DNA of 64,000 nt from Ascidiaceihabitans sp029251465 (GTDB lineage Bacteria > Pseudomonadota > Alphaproteobacteria > Rhodobacterales > Rhodobacteraceae): positions 558,001 to 622,000 of the forward strand of contig NZ_CP170633.1 of assembly GCF_042932805.1 (NCBI RefSeq). The letters are read 5' to 3'. Position numbers and translations under genes: made by a program. The notes beneath the pieces were generated by a model. It saw nothing but the letters and a program-made list of their open reading frames with translations. It was not told the origin of the DNA and searched no databases. Numbering within the stretch: position 1 is the stretch's first letter; every line of letters starts with the position of its first letter. Shown piece by piece: positions 8,247 through 17,787 of the stretch.

Positions 8247-9026
8247 ATGACCGAATTACCGATGATCCGTGTTGTCGATGTTGATGCTGAATTGGACGCA
8301 TTGGCCATGCGCTACAAAAACGCAGGTGGTATTGGTATCGATCTGCTGAACTCGTTGGGTTTGCAAGCTGATGGATTGTTGCAACGCCTGCCCAAACCAG
8401 CGCGCGAAGGATTGCAGGACGCGACCGAAGCGGCCCTAAAACAAGCGATGAAGGCAGCCCATAAATCGCGCGACATGGTGCCCGATCAAGCCAGCTGGTT
8501 GAATGCAGCCGTCAGTGCGGCGATGGGGGCGGCGGGTGGTTTTGGCGGTTTGCCCACGGCCCTTGCCGAATTGCCGGTCACCACGACGTTGTTGTTGCGT
8601 GTGATCGAAGGCGTCGCAGCTGAACACGGTTTTGACGTGACGGCGGAAAACGTGCGTTTCGACTGTGTTCAGGTGTTTGCCGCTGGCGGTCCGATGGAAC
8701 ACGACGACGGTGCCGACCTTGCGTTTCTCAGCGCGCGCACGGCCCTCAGCGGCGCAGCGGTGCAGGGTATTGTGGCGCGCATTGCCCCGCGGTTGTCGGT
8801 TGTTTTGGGGCAGAAACTGGCCGCACAAGCTGTGCCGATTTTCGGAGCCGTGGCTGGCGCTGCAACGAATTACGCATACACCAGCTATTACACCGACATG
8901 GCGCATATCCATTTTGGGCTGCGTAAATTAGCGATTGATGCGGATCGGGATCACGCGGATCTGGTCGCGGATCTACGCGTCCGATTGGAAATATTGCCTG
9001 CTAAAACGCCAGTGAAAACGGCCTAA
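8247..9026 (+). CDS. EcsC-family protein
   Basis: The 259-residue protein resembles the EcsC family: glycine- and alanine-rich hydrophobic helices (MGAAGGFGGLPTALAELPVT, and VPIFGAVAGAATNYAYTSYY toward the C-terminus) in an otherwise soluble protein. Bacillus EcsC is linked to an ABC transporter and membrane protein handling, but the biochemical role of alphaproteobacterial members is unknown. A good AGAGAGGGA-type ribosome site precedes the ATG. It ends 4 bases into the convergent modC gene. Confidence 0.85.
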   Translation: MTELPMIRVVDVDAELDALAMRYKNAGGIGIDLLNSLGLQADGLLQRLPKPAREGLQDATEAALKQAMKAAHKSRDMVPDQASWLNAAVSAAMGAAGGFGGLPTALAELPVTTTLLLRVIEGVAAEHGFDVTAENVRFDCVQVFAAGGPMEHDDGADLAFLSARTALSGAAVQGIVARIAPRLSVVLGQKLAAQAVPIFGAVAGAATNYAYTSYYTDMAHIHFGLRKLAIDADRDHADLVADLRVRLEILPAKTPVKTA

Positions 9027-10123
9027 CGCCCGATCGATTGTGGTGCGATGGACGTGGCGTTGATCACTGCATAGCACGCCACACCGTCGGACAATTCCAA
9101 TTTCTCCACCGCATCTGCAGGAATGCGGGCCAACAGTCGGTCTGATCCTGCGTTCAGTGCTATGGCGGCACCGGGCCCGGCACCAGTTCGAATACTGCGC
9201 ACTGTCACAGGTAAAATGTTGCGCGAGGACAGGCCTTCTGGCCGTGTCCGCGAAAGGATTACATCCTGGGCCAGAACGCGCAATCGCACCCGCGCGCCAA
9301 TCGGTGCCTGAACCCCCGGTAATTCCAGCGCGCCGGCATCGACGTTCAACGTGCTGATCCCGTTGGCATTATGCGCGGCAACGGTCGCATAGATGACCGC
9401 ACCCGCCTGTCGCACGCCCAACAGCGGTACCAAAGACGGATCGCTAAGCACATCAAACAGCGGACCGGAGGCTGCAACTTTGCCTTGGGATAAAACGACC
9501 AAATGATCGGCAAGGCGCGCAACCTCGTCCAGGGCATGACTGACGTATAAAATGGGCAAACCGGCGGCCCCCGATTTCAGTTGCTCGAGGTAGGGCAGGA
9601 TGCTGTCTTTGCGGGTGGCATCAAGGGCTGCCAATGGTTCATCCATCAACAACATACGTGGGCGGCTCAGCAAAGCACGCCCAAGCGCCACCCTTTGTTT
9701 TTCGCCCCCCGACAGATCATGCGGCGCGCGTGTGAGCAAATCGGGTAAACCCAGCAAATCGACGACTTCTGTGAACGACGGATCATATTGACCTGCTAGC
9801 GTCCCACGCGCAGCGTGGCGCGCCCCGTAGTTCAAATTTTGGCGCACGCTCAGATGCGGAAACAGGCGCGCATCCTGAAAGACGTAGCCCATGCGCCGTT
9901 TGTGTGCGGGGACAAACATGCGCTTACTCGCGTCAAATAACGTATCCCCGTCGATGCGCACATGCCCAGCATCAGGGCGCAGCAGTCCGGCCACCGCGTT
10001 GATCAATGTGGTTTTGCCAGCACCCGAACGGCCAAAAATTGCGGTCACGCCGGCCGTGACTTCAAACCCAGCGTCCAGTGTAAAATCGCCCATGGTGTGG
10101 GTGATGTGGACGTGCACGCTCAT
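9023..10123 (-). CDS. modC: Molybdate ABC transporter ATP-binding protein
   Basis: The 366-residue ATPase drives molybdate import. It has Walker A GRSGAGKTT (residues 31-39), the ABC signature LSGGEKQRVALGRALLSRP, Walker B MLLMDEPLAALD, and a C-terminal extension of about 140 residues fitting the TOBE/Mop molybdate-sensing domain. The ATG at 10123 overlaps the modB stop as ATGA. The product should supply molybdenum for molybdenum cofactor; one candidate user in this window is the xanthine-dehydrogenase-family subunit at 45232-47346. Confidence 0.96.
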   Translation of the reverse strand: MSVHVHITHTMGDFTLDAGFEVTAGVTAIFGRSGAGKTTLINAVAGLLRPDAGHVRIDGDTLFDASKRMFVPAHKRRMGYVFQDARLFPHLSVRQNLNYGARHAARGTLAGQYDPSFTEVVDLLGLPDLLTRAPHDLSGGEKQRVALGRALLSRPRMLLMDEPLAALDATRKDSILPYLEQLKSGAAGLPILYVSHALDEVARLADHLVVLSQGKVAASGPLFDVLSDPSLVPLLGVRQAGAVIYATVAAHNANGISTLNVDAGALELPGVQAPIGARVRLRVLAQDVILSRTRPEGLSSRNILPVTVRSIRTGAGPGAAIALNAGSDRLLARIPADAVEKLELSDGVACYAVINATSIAPQSIGR

Positions 10124-10821
10124 GCTGCGGCGCCGCGAATACGGCGGGCGACGCGGTGGGCCAGCCACTCAGACACCAGTACGGCCCCGATGGCGATCAC
10201 GCAGGCCCACAGAACCAACGCAATTGCGCGCGGCTCGCCCCCCGGAACCTGAAGGAACGCGTAAATCGCCGAAGGCAGCGTCTGAGTTTGTCCCGGAATG
10301 TTGGCCACAAAGGTAATTGTCGCCCCAAATTCGCCAATCGCTTTTGCAAATCCCATGACGCTGCCTGCCAGAATTCCGGGACTGATCAATGGCAGAGTGA
10401 CGCTGGTAAACACGGAACGCGGCGAGGCACCCAAGGTCGCCGCTGCGGCTTCGAGCTTGGGGTCAACCGCTTCGATTGCCAACCGCATTGCACGCACCAT
10501 CAGTGGAAAGCCCATGATGATTGCCGCCAAAACCGCGCCCGTCCATTTGAACGCAATACTGACGCCAAAAACAGTTTCTAGGATTTGCCCCATTGGGCCG
10601 TTGCGCCCAAAGGCCATCAGCAGCAGATACCCTGTGACAACGGGCGGCAGAACCAATGGCAAGTGGACCAACGCACTAAGGACCGCCTTGCCACGAAACC
10701 GGCCACGCGCCAGCAACCAAGCCACCCAAAGTGCGACAGGAATTGCACAGATGGTCGCTGTGCTCGCCACCAAAAGCGACAGGCGCAACGCATCCCAACT
10801 GGCTGGATCAAGCCCCAACAT
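10120..10821 (-). CDS. modB: Molybdate ABC transporter permease
   Basis: A 233-residue inner-membrane permease with about five to six transmembrane segments. The EAA-type loop that docks the ATPase is visible at the segment EAAAATLGASPRSVFTSVTL, followed by LPLISPGILAG. The order modA-modB-modC and the tight spacing (3 bp after modA, 4-bp overlap with modC) fix the assignment as the molybdate system instead of a generic sulfate-type permease. Confidence 0.95.
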   Translation of the reverse strand: MLGLDPASWDALRLSLLVASTATICAIPVALWVAWLLARGRFRGKAVLSALVHLPLVLPPVVTGYLLLMAFGRNGPMGQILETVFGVSIAFKWTGAVLAAIIMGFPLMVRAMRLAIEAVDPKLEAAAATLGASPRSVFTSVTLPLISPGILAGSVMGFAKAIGEFGATITFVANIPGQTQTLPSAIYAFLQVPGGEPRAIALVLWACVIAIGAVLVSEWLAHRVARRIRGAAA

Positions 10822-10824
10822 CGT

Positions 10825-11565
10825 CTATTCCGAATTCCGCGGCGCAAAGCCGTGCGATTTGAAAATGGCCTGCGCGTCGGGTGATGCGAGATAGGTCACA
10901 AACATGCGCCCGGCATCCGTAATAGCCGCCGCTGGATATTGAATGGGGGTGTGTGTCTCCGGTTCAATCTGGTGGATGATTTGCACACGCGGTTCAGACA
11001 TTGCATCGGATCGATACGTGATCCCAGCAGGCACATCGCCGCGTGCAACCAAAGCGAGGGCAAGGCGCACATTGTCGGTTTCAACCAAATTGGGTTGCAG
11101 ATCACCCCACAGCCCAACAGTTTCCAGCCATTGTTTGGCGTAGATGCCTGCTGGCACGGCGTCACGTTGACCCATCGCTATTTTTTTGGGTTTTAGCCAC
11201 GTCGCCAGTGGCATGGTCCCAGCCGCAGGGGCGTCGATATGCGCAATCACGACCAGTGCATTTGTGGCCACGTTTGTGCGCGACTGCGAAATCAGCTGCG
11301 CGCGTTCATCGAGCCAATCCATCCAGTTCGGGTGGGCCAAAACCACCACATCAGCAGGCGCGCCTTGGGCCACTTGCCGCGCGATCAATCCGGACCCGGC
11401 ATAAGACACCGTGATATCATCAGGATGCGTTGCGGCGATTTCGTCCAAGGCACCACGCAAAGAGGCGGCGGCGAAAACCGTAACGTCCCGCGCCATAACC
11501 GCAGATGCAGTGGTCAAGAAAACCGAGATCAGCCCAAAAGCCTTGATATGTGCGCGCAAAGTCAT
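10825..11565 (-). CDS. modA: Molybdate-binding periplasmic protein
   Basis: A 246-residue periplasmic substrate-binding protein. A signal peptide occupies about residues 1-26 (LISVFLTTASAVMA), and the mature protein opens with RDVTVFAAASLRGALDEIA, the diagnostic ModA start carrying the serine that ligates the oxyanion. Further ModA features are YAGSGLIARQVAQGAPADVVV and an acidic hinge. The start at 11565 was chosen because the longer frame to 11622 would put charged residues in front of the signal peptide. No modE-like regulator is adjacent. Confidence 0.95.
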   Translation of the reverse strand: MTLRAHIKAFGLISVFLTTASAVMARDVTVFAAASLRGALDEIAATHPDDITVSYAGSGLIARQVAQGAPADVVVLAHPNWMDWLDERAQLISQSRTNVATNALVVIAHIDAPAAGTMPLATWLKPKKIAMGQRDAVPAGIYAKQWLETVGLWGDLQPNLVETDNVRLALALVARGDVPAGITYRSDAMSEPRVQIIHQIEPETHTPIQYPAAAITDAGRMFVTYLASPDAQAIFKSHGFAPRNSE

Positions 11566-11758
11566 CGCAGGGACTATTCCCCAGCGCCTCGTGTGGCACA
11601 AGTCGAATAGAGGGCAATTCACCAGTCATTAACTATGATGTGAAACGTCACGGTGGGCATGGTGCACGCGTGAATTTAGGCCCTCAGTCGTACGGGGGCT
11701 GGAAATTCTTGGTAAAACCAGCTATATTGGCGAAAACAAAAGACAAAAAGGCAGGGCA

Positions 11759-12232
11759 ATGACGGCCCCTAAGATCAAGCAGCTTCCTTTGAGCGTGCGC
11801 GGTGCGCACAAAAGTGACGTGCGCACGCAGTTTGCAGCGCTCTGTTATCGTGTGGTCAAAGACAAAATCCAGATCCTTGTTATCACGTCACGTGGTACGG
11901 GGCGCTGGATCGTTCCCAAGGGCTGGCCGATGGATGGCAAAACGCCAGCTGAATCCGCCGCCACAGAAGCATGGGAAGAGGCGGGCGTTGAGGGCAAAGT
12001 CAGCAGTTCTCCCTTGGGCTTGTATTCTTACAGCAAGATCAACGAGGGCGCAGTGGATTTGCCCTGTGTTGCCGTGATCTACGCGATCAAAGTCAAAAGC
12101 CTGTCCAGGGTCTATCCCGAAGCCGGACAGCGTCTTCGCAAATGGGTAAGCCGCAAGCAAGCCGCCAAGCTGGTGGACGAACCGGAACTGGCGCGGATCC
12201 TAAAAGATTTCGATCCGCGTTTGGTGGCCTGA
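11759..12232 (+). CDS. Nudix hydrolase, divergent Nudix box
   Basis: The 157-residue protein has the Nudix fold region WIVPKGWPMDGKTP followed by TEAWEEAGVEG. Against the canonical Gx5Ex7REUxEExGU box, the EE and glycine that ligate metal are kept, while the first Glu reads Lys and the Arg reads Thr. I recall such variation in a common alphaproteobacterial diphosphoinositol-polyphosphatase-like group, so activity is still plausible. The substrate is unknown. It is monocistronic by spacing (193 bp after the modA start, 73 bp before the DUF1178 gene). Confidence 0.88.
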   Translation: MTAPKIKQLPLSVRGAHKSDVRTQFAALCYRVVKDKIQILVITSRGTGRWIVPKGWPMDGKTPAESAATEAWEEAGVEGKVSSSPLGLYSYSKINEGAVDLPCVAVIYAIKVKSLSRVYPEAGQRLRKWVSRKQAAKLVDEPELARILKDFDPRLVA

Positions 12233-12305
12233 CCTTGCGTTTGATGCCTTGCGCTGACGGCGTATCACGCTAGTCTTTTGCGACACCTTCATGTTGTAGG
12301 ACCCC

Positions 12306-12749
12306 ATGATCAAATACACGTTGAAATGCGATCAAGACCACAGCTTTGACAGCTGGTTCCAGTCTGCGGATGCGTTCGACAAGCTGGTGGGTGGCGGTCA
12401 TTTAAGCTGCGCTTTGTGCGGCAGTTCCGATGTGTCAAAATCTTTGATGACCCCAAAGGTGCGTCCGGCGCGCAATGCGGTTCAAACAACAGATCAGGAC
12501 CAGTCCAAAGCGCTGAGCGTCCCGCAAAACGAGGCCGAAACAGCGCTAAGTGAGATGCGCCAGCAGGTCGAGGCGAATTCGGATTATGTCGGCACAGATT
12601 TTACAAAAACCGCCCGTGATATGCATTTGGGTGACGCACCTGAACGCTCGATCTACGGCACCGCCAATGCAGAGCAGGCCAAAGCCCTGATCGACGACGG
12701 TGTCCCTGTGATCCCATTGCCCTTTGTTCCAAAAGCGAAAGCGAACTAA
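12306..12749 (+). CDS. DUF1178 protein
   Basis: The 147-residue protein opens MIKYTLKCDQDHSFDSWFQS and has the pattern of paired cysteines (LKC near residue 8, CALCGSSDV at about 36-44) of a zinc-ribbon-like N-terminus, which is the DUF1178 family signature in alphaproteobacteria. Function is unknown. It is followed 4 bp later by an SDR gene, so the two form an operon. Confidence 0.9.
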   Translation: MIKYTLKCDQDHSFDSWFQSADAFDKLVGGGHLSCALCGSSDVSKSLMTPKVRPARNAVQTTDQDQSKALSVPQNEAETALSEMRQQVEANSDYVGTDFTKTARDMHLGDAPERSIYGTANAEQAKALIDDGVPVIPLPFVPKAKAN

Positions 12750-12753
12750 AATC

Positions 12754-13398
12754 ATGCATGTTGTTATTACCGGCGCAAGCCGTGGGATTGGTGCCGGTTT
12801 GGCCGCCCTGTACAAAGACGCGGGCAACGATGTGACGGGCACCGGTCGCTCTGTTGCGTCCGACATCCAGTTGGATGTGACGCGCCCAAGCGATCATGCT
12901 GCAATGGCCGACGCTTTGGCCGATCGTCCGATTGATCTGTTGGTGTGCAATGCGGGGGTCTATTTCGACAAGCAAGAAAACCTGAACGATGGCTATGGTG
13001 CCGAAATGTGGGCAGCAACCTTTGCCGCCAACGTGACGGGGGTGTTTTTGTCTATCCAGCACATGTTGCCGATGTTGCGCATGGCCCAGTCCCCAAAGAT
13101 CGCGATTATTTCATCGCAAATGGCGTCCAGCACCCATGCGCCGGGGGGCAGCTACATGTATCGCGCGTCCAAGGCGGCGGTGCTGAATTTGGGGCGTAAT
13201 TTGGCAACCGATTTGAAACCCGAAGGGATTGCCGTTGGCATTTATCACCCCGGTTGGGTGCAAACGGACATGGGCGGCAGCACGGCCGACATTGGCGTTG
13301 ATGCCTCTGTACAAGGCTTGGCCCTGCGTTTCGATGCGCTGAACATTGCGAGCACGGGCTGCTTTGAAACATGGGATGGGCGCACGCACGCCTACTGA
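12754..13398 (+). CDS. SDR-family short-chain dehydrogenase
   Basis: The 214-residue protein is a classical short-chain dehydrogenase. The cofactor motif TGASRGIGAG lies at residues 6-15, NAG at VCNAGVYFD, the catalytic serine in ISSQMASS, and the YxxxK pair in YMYRASKAA. Length is slightly short for the family (usually about 245), close to C-factor-like SDRs. The substrate is not predictable. The chosen ATG at 12754 begins directly at the first strand; the open frame ten codons upstream overlaps DUF1178 and lacks support. Confidence 0.9.
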   Translation: MHVVITGASRGIGAGLAALYKDAGNDVTGTGRSVASDIQLDVTRPSDHAAMADALADRPIDLLVCNAGVYFDKQENLNDGYGAEMWAATFAANVTGVFLSIQHMLPMLRMAQSPKIAIISSQMASSTHAPGGSYMYRASKAAVLNLGRNLATDLKPEGIAVGIYHPGWVQTDMGGSTADIGVDASVQGLALRFDALNIASTGCFETWDGRTHAY

Positions 13399-13472
13399 TC
13401 TTGGTGGGGTTGTCTTGCAGTTTTGACGGATGCCGCGTAAAGCGCGATGCAAGCGAGTGACGTGAGGAAACA

Positions 13473-14711
13473 ATGCCTGTTCTTGTGATGAAATTTGGTG
13501 GCACATCTGTGGCCACTTTGGACCGCATTCGCCGTGCGGCCAAAAAAGTCGGCGTCGAAGTCGCCAAGGGTTACGATGTGATCGTGATCGTCTCGGCCAT
13601 GTCCGGCAAAACCAACGAATTGGTCGGTTGGGTCAATGAAACGTCCCCGATGTATGACGCGCGTGAATACGATGCGATTGTGTCTTCGGGCGAAAATGTG
13701 ACCGCCGGTTTGATGGCGTTGACCCTGCAGGAAATGGACGTGTCGGCGCGCTCTTGGCAAGGGTGGCAGGTGCCTGTGCAAACGACCTCTGCGCATGCTG
13801 CAGCCCGGATCGAGGCAATTCCGTCTGACAACATTCTGGCAAGTTTTGCAGCCGGGCATCGCGTGGCGATTGTCGCTGGTTTCCAAGGGGTTAGCCCAGA
13901 AGGTCGCATCACAACGCTAGGGCGTGGTGGCTCTGATACGACGGCCGTGGCGTTTGCCGCGGCGTTTGAGGCAGAGCGCTGTGACATCTACACAGACGTT
14001 GACGGGATCTACACAACTGACCCACGGGTGTGTTCCAAAGCACGCCGTTTGGATCGGATCGCGTTCGAGGAAATGTTGGAACTGGCGTCTTTGGGTGCCA
14101 AGGTATTGCAGACCCGGTCGGTCGAATTGGCAATGCGTTACAAGGTCAAACTGCGCGTGCTCAGCAGTTTTGAGGAACAGTCAGACGAAGCTGGAACGCT
14201 GGTCTGCGACGAGGAGGAAATCATGGAAAGCAATGTGGTCGCCGGGGTCGCGTTCAGCCGCGATGAAGCAAAAATGACGTTGGTGTCGGTGGCGGATCGC
14301 CCAGGGATCGCGGCGTTGATTTTCACAGCCCTCAGCGATGCGGGTGTGAATGTCGACATGATCGTTCAGAACATCTCCGAAGAAGGGCGCACTGACATGA
14401 CGTTCAGCTGCCCCACCGATCAGGTGATGCGCGCAGAGGCCGCGATGGCGACTGCAAAAGACGCAGGAACCATCAATTTTGCGGAGCTGATCGCGGATAT
14501 TGACGTCGCCAAAGTGTCCGTGGTCGGCATCGGCATGCGCAGCCACACTGGGGTCGCGGCCAAGATGTTCCAAGTCTTGAGTGCGGAGGGTATCAATATC
14601 AAGGTTATCACGACATCCGAGATCAAGATTTCCGTTCTGATTGACCGAAAATACGTGGAACTTGCTGTCCAAGCCCTGCATGATGCATTTGAGTTAGAAA
14701 AAGCGGCTTAA
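13473..14711 (+). CDS. lysC: Aspartate kinase
   Basis: The 412-residue enzyme phosphorylates aspartate, the first step toward lysine, diaminopimelate, methionine and threonine. The kinase domain opens with VMKFGGTSVATLDRI and contains TLGRGGSDTTAVAFAAAFEAERCDIYTDVDG. Two C-terminal ACT domains (about residues 255-400) provide feedback control by lysine or threonine. Its neighbour is ptsP, 43 bp downstream, the usual arrangement in Rhodobacteraceae. Confidence 0.97.
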   Translation: MPVLVMKFGGTSVATLDRIRRAAKKVGVEVAKGYDVIVIVSAMSGKTNELVGWVNETSPMYDAREYDAIVSSGENVTAGLMALTLQEMDVSARSWQGWQVPVQTTSAHAAARIEAIPSDNILASFAAGHRVAIVAGFQGVSPEGRITTLGRGGSDTTAVAFAAAFEAERCDIYTDVDGIYTTDPRVCSKARRLDRIAFEEMLELASLGAKVLQTRSVELAMRYKVKLRVLSSFEEQSDEAGTLVCDEEEIMESNVVAGVAFSRDEAKMTLVSVADRPGIAALIFTALSDAGVNVDMIVQNISEEGRTDMTFSCPTDQVMRAEAAMATAKDAGTINFAELIADIDVAKVSVVGIGMRSHTGVAAKMFQVLSAEGINIKVITTSEIKISVLIDRKYVELAVQALHDAFELEKAA

Positions 14712-14754
14712 TTCCCCCATCGGGTGAAGCTGCGCCCAAGGGATACGTGCCAAA

Positions 14755-16992
14755 ATGGCCGAGAATTTTGAAACAGAAAGCCGCAAGCTGCTTGGCCGTT
14801 TGCGTGACACCATGGCGGGCGAAGAAGCCGGTCAGGCGCGCTTGGACAAAATCACCCATCTGATCGCGGATAGCATAGGGTGCGAGGTGTGTTCCATCTA
14901 TCTGTTTCGCGACGAAGACACGCTAGAGCTATGCGCGACCGAGGGCCTTAACCCGGAGTCTGTTCACCAAACCCGGATGAAACTGGGCGAGGGCCTGGTG
15001 GGCCGTGTCGCCAAACGTCGCGTTGTGATCAACACCGCTGATGCGCCGGGGTCCAAGGGCTTCCGGTTTATGCCAGAGACCGGCGAAGAAATCTTTTCGT
15101 CGTTTCTGGGTGTGCCTGTGCAACGACTGGGCGAGGCGCTGGGCGTTTTGGTTGTCCAGTCCAAGGACGCGCGACTGTTTTCACCGGATGAGGTTTACGC
15201 ACTAGAAGTCGTGGCCATGGTCTTGGCCGAAATGACAGAATTGGGTGCGTTTGTCGGCGAGGGCGCTGCGATGTCGGCCCGCCATTCACAGCCTACGATG
15301 TTGCGCGGAACTGTCGCCCAAGAAGGGGTGGCAGAGGGGCACATTTGGCTGCACGAGCCACGCGTTGTGGTCACGAACCCGATTGCTGATGATCCGCACC
15401 GCGAATTGGAACGCCTCGAAGAAGCTGTCGAAGAACTGCGTGTCGGCGTTGACAAAATGCTGGAAATGGCTGGCGACGGTGAACAGCGCCAAGTGCTCGA
15501 AGCTTATCGGATGTTCGCCAATTCCAAGGGCTGGATGCGCCGGATGCAAGAAGACATCAGCCGTGGCCTAAGTGCCGAGGCGGCCGTCGAAAAAGAACAA
15601 TCTGTCGCGCGTGCGCGGATGGAAACGGTCACGGACAGCTACCTGCGCGAACGGCTGAGCGATCTGGATGATCTGTCAAACCGGATGCTGCGGATTTTGA
15701 CCGGGCAGGGTGCTGATACGGGGGCCGAAATGCCGGTCGATCCGATTTTGGTTGCGCGCAACATTGGTCCTGCGGAATTGCTGGATTACGGGCGCGGGCT
15801 CAAGGGAATCATCCTTGAGGCAGGGTCGGTCGGCAGCCACGCCGCCATCGTCGCCCGTGCCCTTGCGATCCCGCTGATTGTGCACGTGGGGCGCATCACC
15901 ACCGAGGCGCTGAACGGCGATCAGGTGATGGTCGACGGCGAACAAGGCATCGTGCATCTGCGCCCCGATGACAGTGTCGTCACGGCGTTTCGCGACAAAA
16001 TCGCAATGGAGGCCGAGGCGCAGCATCGCTATGCGTCGATCCGTGACAAGCGCGCAGAAACCAAATGCGGCAACATTATTGAGCTGAACATGAACGCGGG
16101 TCTGATGGCGGATTTGCCGTCGCTGGAAAATTCAGGTGCCGAAGGTGTTGGCCTTTTCCGTACTGAATTGCAGTTTTTGGTGCGCAGCCAGATGCCGAAA
16201 CGTTCTGAGTTGAGCGCGCTTTACGGCCGGGTTCTGGACGCGGCGCCTGACAAGCGTGTGATCTTTCGAACGCTTGATATCGGGTCGGACAAGGTGCTGC
16301 CGTACATGAAACCCAACGATGAACCGAACCCGGCGCTGGGCTGGCGTGCGATCCGCGTGGGCCTTGATAAACCCGGGATTTTGCGCATGCAGTTGCAGGC
16401 CTTGATCCGTGCGGCAGCTGGACGCCCGCTGACACTGATGTTCCCGTTTGTGGCGCAATACGAAGAATACACCCAAGCCCGCGCCGAGGTCGACAAAGCA
16501 CTGGCAGGCGAGGCCAAGCTGGGTCACGTGTTGCCTGCCTCAGTCGAAGTCGGCGCCATGCTGGAAACGCCAAGCCTTGGGTTCGCGCCGCGCAAGTTCT
16601 TTGAAGACGTGGATTTCCTTTCGATTGGTGGCAATGATCTAAAGCAGTTCTTTTTCGCAGCGGACCGCGAAAACGAGCGGGTGCGCAGGCGGTATGACAC
16701 GCTGAATGTCAGCTTTTTGTCGTTCCTTGAGCAGATCGTGGAACGTTGCAATGATACGAACACGCCTGTGTCGTTCTGCGGCGAAGATGCGGGGCGCCCG
16801 GTCGAAGCGCTGTGTCTAACAGCCATAGGATTGCGCAGTCTGTCGATGCGCCCTGCGTCCATTGGGCCAATCAAAAGCCTGTTGCGCCGGTCAAATCTGC
16901 AAGACGTGCGCAAGGTCATTATGGATGCGCGCCATCGCGGCGACATGTCCGTGCGCCCTGCGGTGATGGACTATTTGCGCCAGCAAAACTAA
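14755..16992 (+). CDS. ptsP: Phosphoenolpyruvate-protein phosphotransferase PtsP (enzyme I-Ntr)
   Basis: The 745-residue protein is enzyme I of the nitrogen phosphotransferase system. An N-terminal GAF domain (about residues 20-165) is followed by the enzyme I phosphohistidine domain, with the active histidine H362 in GSVGSHAAIVARAL, and the C-terminal PEP-binding TIM barrel (GLFRTELQFL, EVGAMLETPS, and cysteine in PVSFCGEDAGRP). It passes phosphate from PEP to NPr and then EIIA-Ntr, linking carbon and nitrogen status to regulation. Length matches E. coli PtsP (748). It follows lysC, and the IclR gene begins 13 bp later. Confidence 0.97.
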   Translation: MAENFETESRKLLGRLRDTMAGEEAGQARLDKITHLIADSIGCEVCSIYLFRDEDTLELCATEGLNPESVHQTRMKLGEGLVGRVAKRRVVINTADAPGSKGFRFMPETGEEIFSSFLGVPVQRLGEALGVLVVQSKDARLFSPDEVYALEVVAMVLAEMTELGAFVGEGAAMSARHSQPTMLRGTVAQEGVAEGHIWLHEPRVVVTNPIADDPHRELERLEEAVEELRVGVDKMLEMAGDGEQRQVLEAYRMFANSKGWMRRMQEDISRGLSAEAAVEKEQSVARARMETVTDSYLRERLSDLDDLSNRMLRILTGQGADTGAEMPVDPILVARNIGPAELLDYGRGLKGIILEAGSVGSHAAIVARALAIPLIVHVGRITTEALNGDQVMVDGEQGIVHLRPDDSVVTAFRDKIAMEAEAQHRYASIRDKRAETKCGNIIELNMNAGLMADLPSLENSGAEGVGLFRTELQFLVRSQMPKRSELSALYGRVLDAAPDKRVIFRTLDIGSDKVLPYMKPNDEPNPALGWRAIRVGLDKPGILRMQLQALIRAAAGRPLTLMFPFVAQYEEYTQARAEVDKALAGEAKLGHVLPASVEVGAMLETPSLGFAPRKFFEDVDFLSIGGNDLKQFFFAADRENERVRRRYDTLNVSFLSFLEQIVERCNDTNTPVSFCGEDAGRPVEALCLTAIGLRSLSMRPASIGPIKSLLRRSNLQDVRKVIMDARHRGDMSVRPAVMDYLRQQN

Positions 16993-17005
16993 GAGGCGCA
17001 CACGC

Positions 17006-17785
17006 ATGCAAAGTTCGATCATTTCCAAGCTTATGTCGGTGCTGACGCTGATCGGCGCATCGCGCACACCTTTGACGTTTTCCGAGTTGGTCGTGAAATC
17101 CGGCCTGAACAAAAGCACAATGCATCGCCTGCTGGCCATCGGCGTGGCAGAGGACGTTGTGCAAATGGACAAGTCGAACAAGACGTATTTGCTGGGTGCC
17201 AAGGTCTTTGATCTCGTGCGCAATGCCTATTCCGGCTACGATATCCAAGCCGTTGCTCTGGACGAAATGGTGCGCTTGCACGCGGTTTGCGACAGCAACG
17301 TGACCATTGGTGTGCCCAGCGGTCTGGAGGTGGTTTATCTGCGCATGCTTGAGGCCAAACACGCGCTTGGCAGCCACCAAAGACCGGGTATGCGCGAGCC
17401 GATGCATTGTTCGGCGTCGGGCAAAGCGCTGTGCGCATTTCTGCCTGATAGCGTTGTTGCGGCAAAGTTTGACGGATATGATTTTGCACCGCTGAACTCG
17501 CGCACAATTACCTCGCAGGAGGCGTTCCTGAGCGCTTTGCAACAGGTTCGTATCCTCGGTTACGCCACCAACGATCGCGAAGAATACGATCATCTGGTCG
17601 GCATTTCGGCCCCGATTTTCAACTACATGAGCGAACCTGTAGCGGTGTTGAACATCTGGTCGCCCCACGCGCGTTATTCATTGCAAGATCTGGAAAAATG
17701 GGCCCCGGATTTGATCGGTGCAACCCAGCGCGTTACCGCCTTGATCGGTGGGCGATCGCCCGATCCGCAAAGTTTCGGCACATAA
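17006..17785 (+). CDS. IclR-family transcriptional regulator
   Basis: The 259-residue protein has an N-terminal winged helix-turn-helix (about residues 10-65, with TFSELVVKSGLNKSTMHRLL as recognition region) and a C-terminal IclR effector-binding domain containing GMREPMHCSASGKALCAFL. The effector is unknown. It starts 13 bp after ptsP on the same strand and may be co-transcribed; its targets could instead be genes elsewhere. It ends 3 bp before the convergent small gene at 17788. Confidence 0.92.
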   Translation: MQSSIISKLMSVLTLIGASRTPLTFSELVVKSGLNKSTMHRLLAIGVAEDVVQMDKSNKTYLLGAKVFDLVRNAYSGYDIQAVALDEMVRLHAVCDSNVTIGVPSGLEVVYLRMLEAKHALGSHQRPGMREPMHCSASGKALCAFLPDSVVAAKFDGYDFAPLNSRTITSQEAFLSALQQVRILGYATNDREEYDHLVGISAPIFNYMSEPVAVLNIWSPHARYSLQDLEKWAPDLIGATQRVTALIGGRSPDPQSFGT

Positions 17786-17787
17786 AA

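Noticed and set aside
7621..8301. N-terminal extension of the flavin reductase frame across the GNAT gene
   Set aside because: It is antisense to a well-supported acetyltransferase, and the flavin reductase start MFYQPKDGHPLP is conserved at 7620.
11550..11762. 70-codon frame between modA and the Nudix gene
   Set aside because: Overlaps the modA start on the other strand, low-complexity with no hydrophobic core and no good ribosome site.
13392..14359. Several minus-strand frames opposite lysC
   Set aside because: All are antisense shadows with biased composition; lysC has full kinase and ACT motifs.
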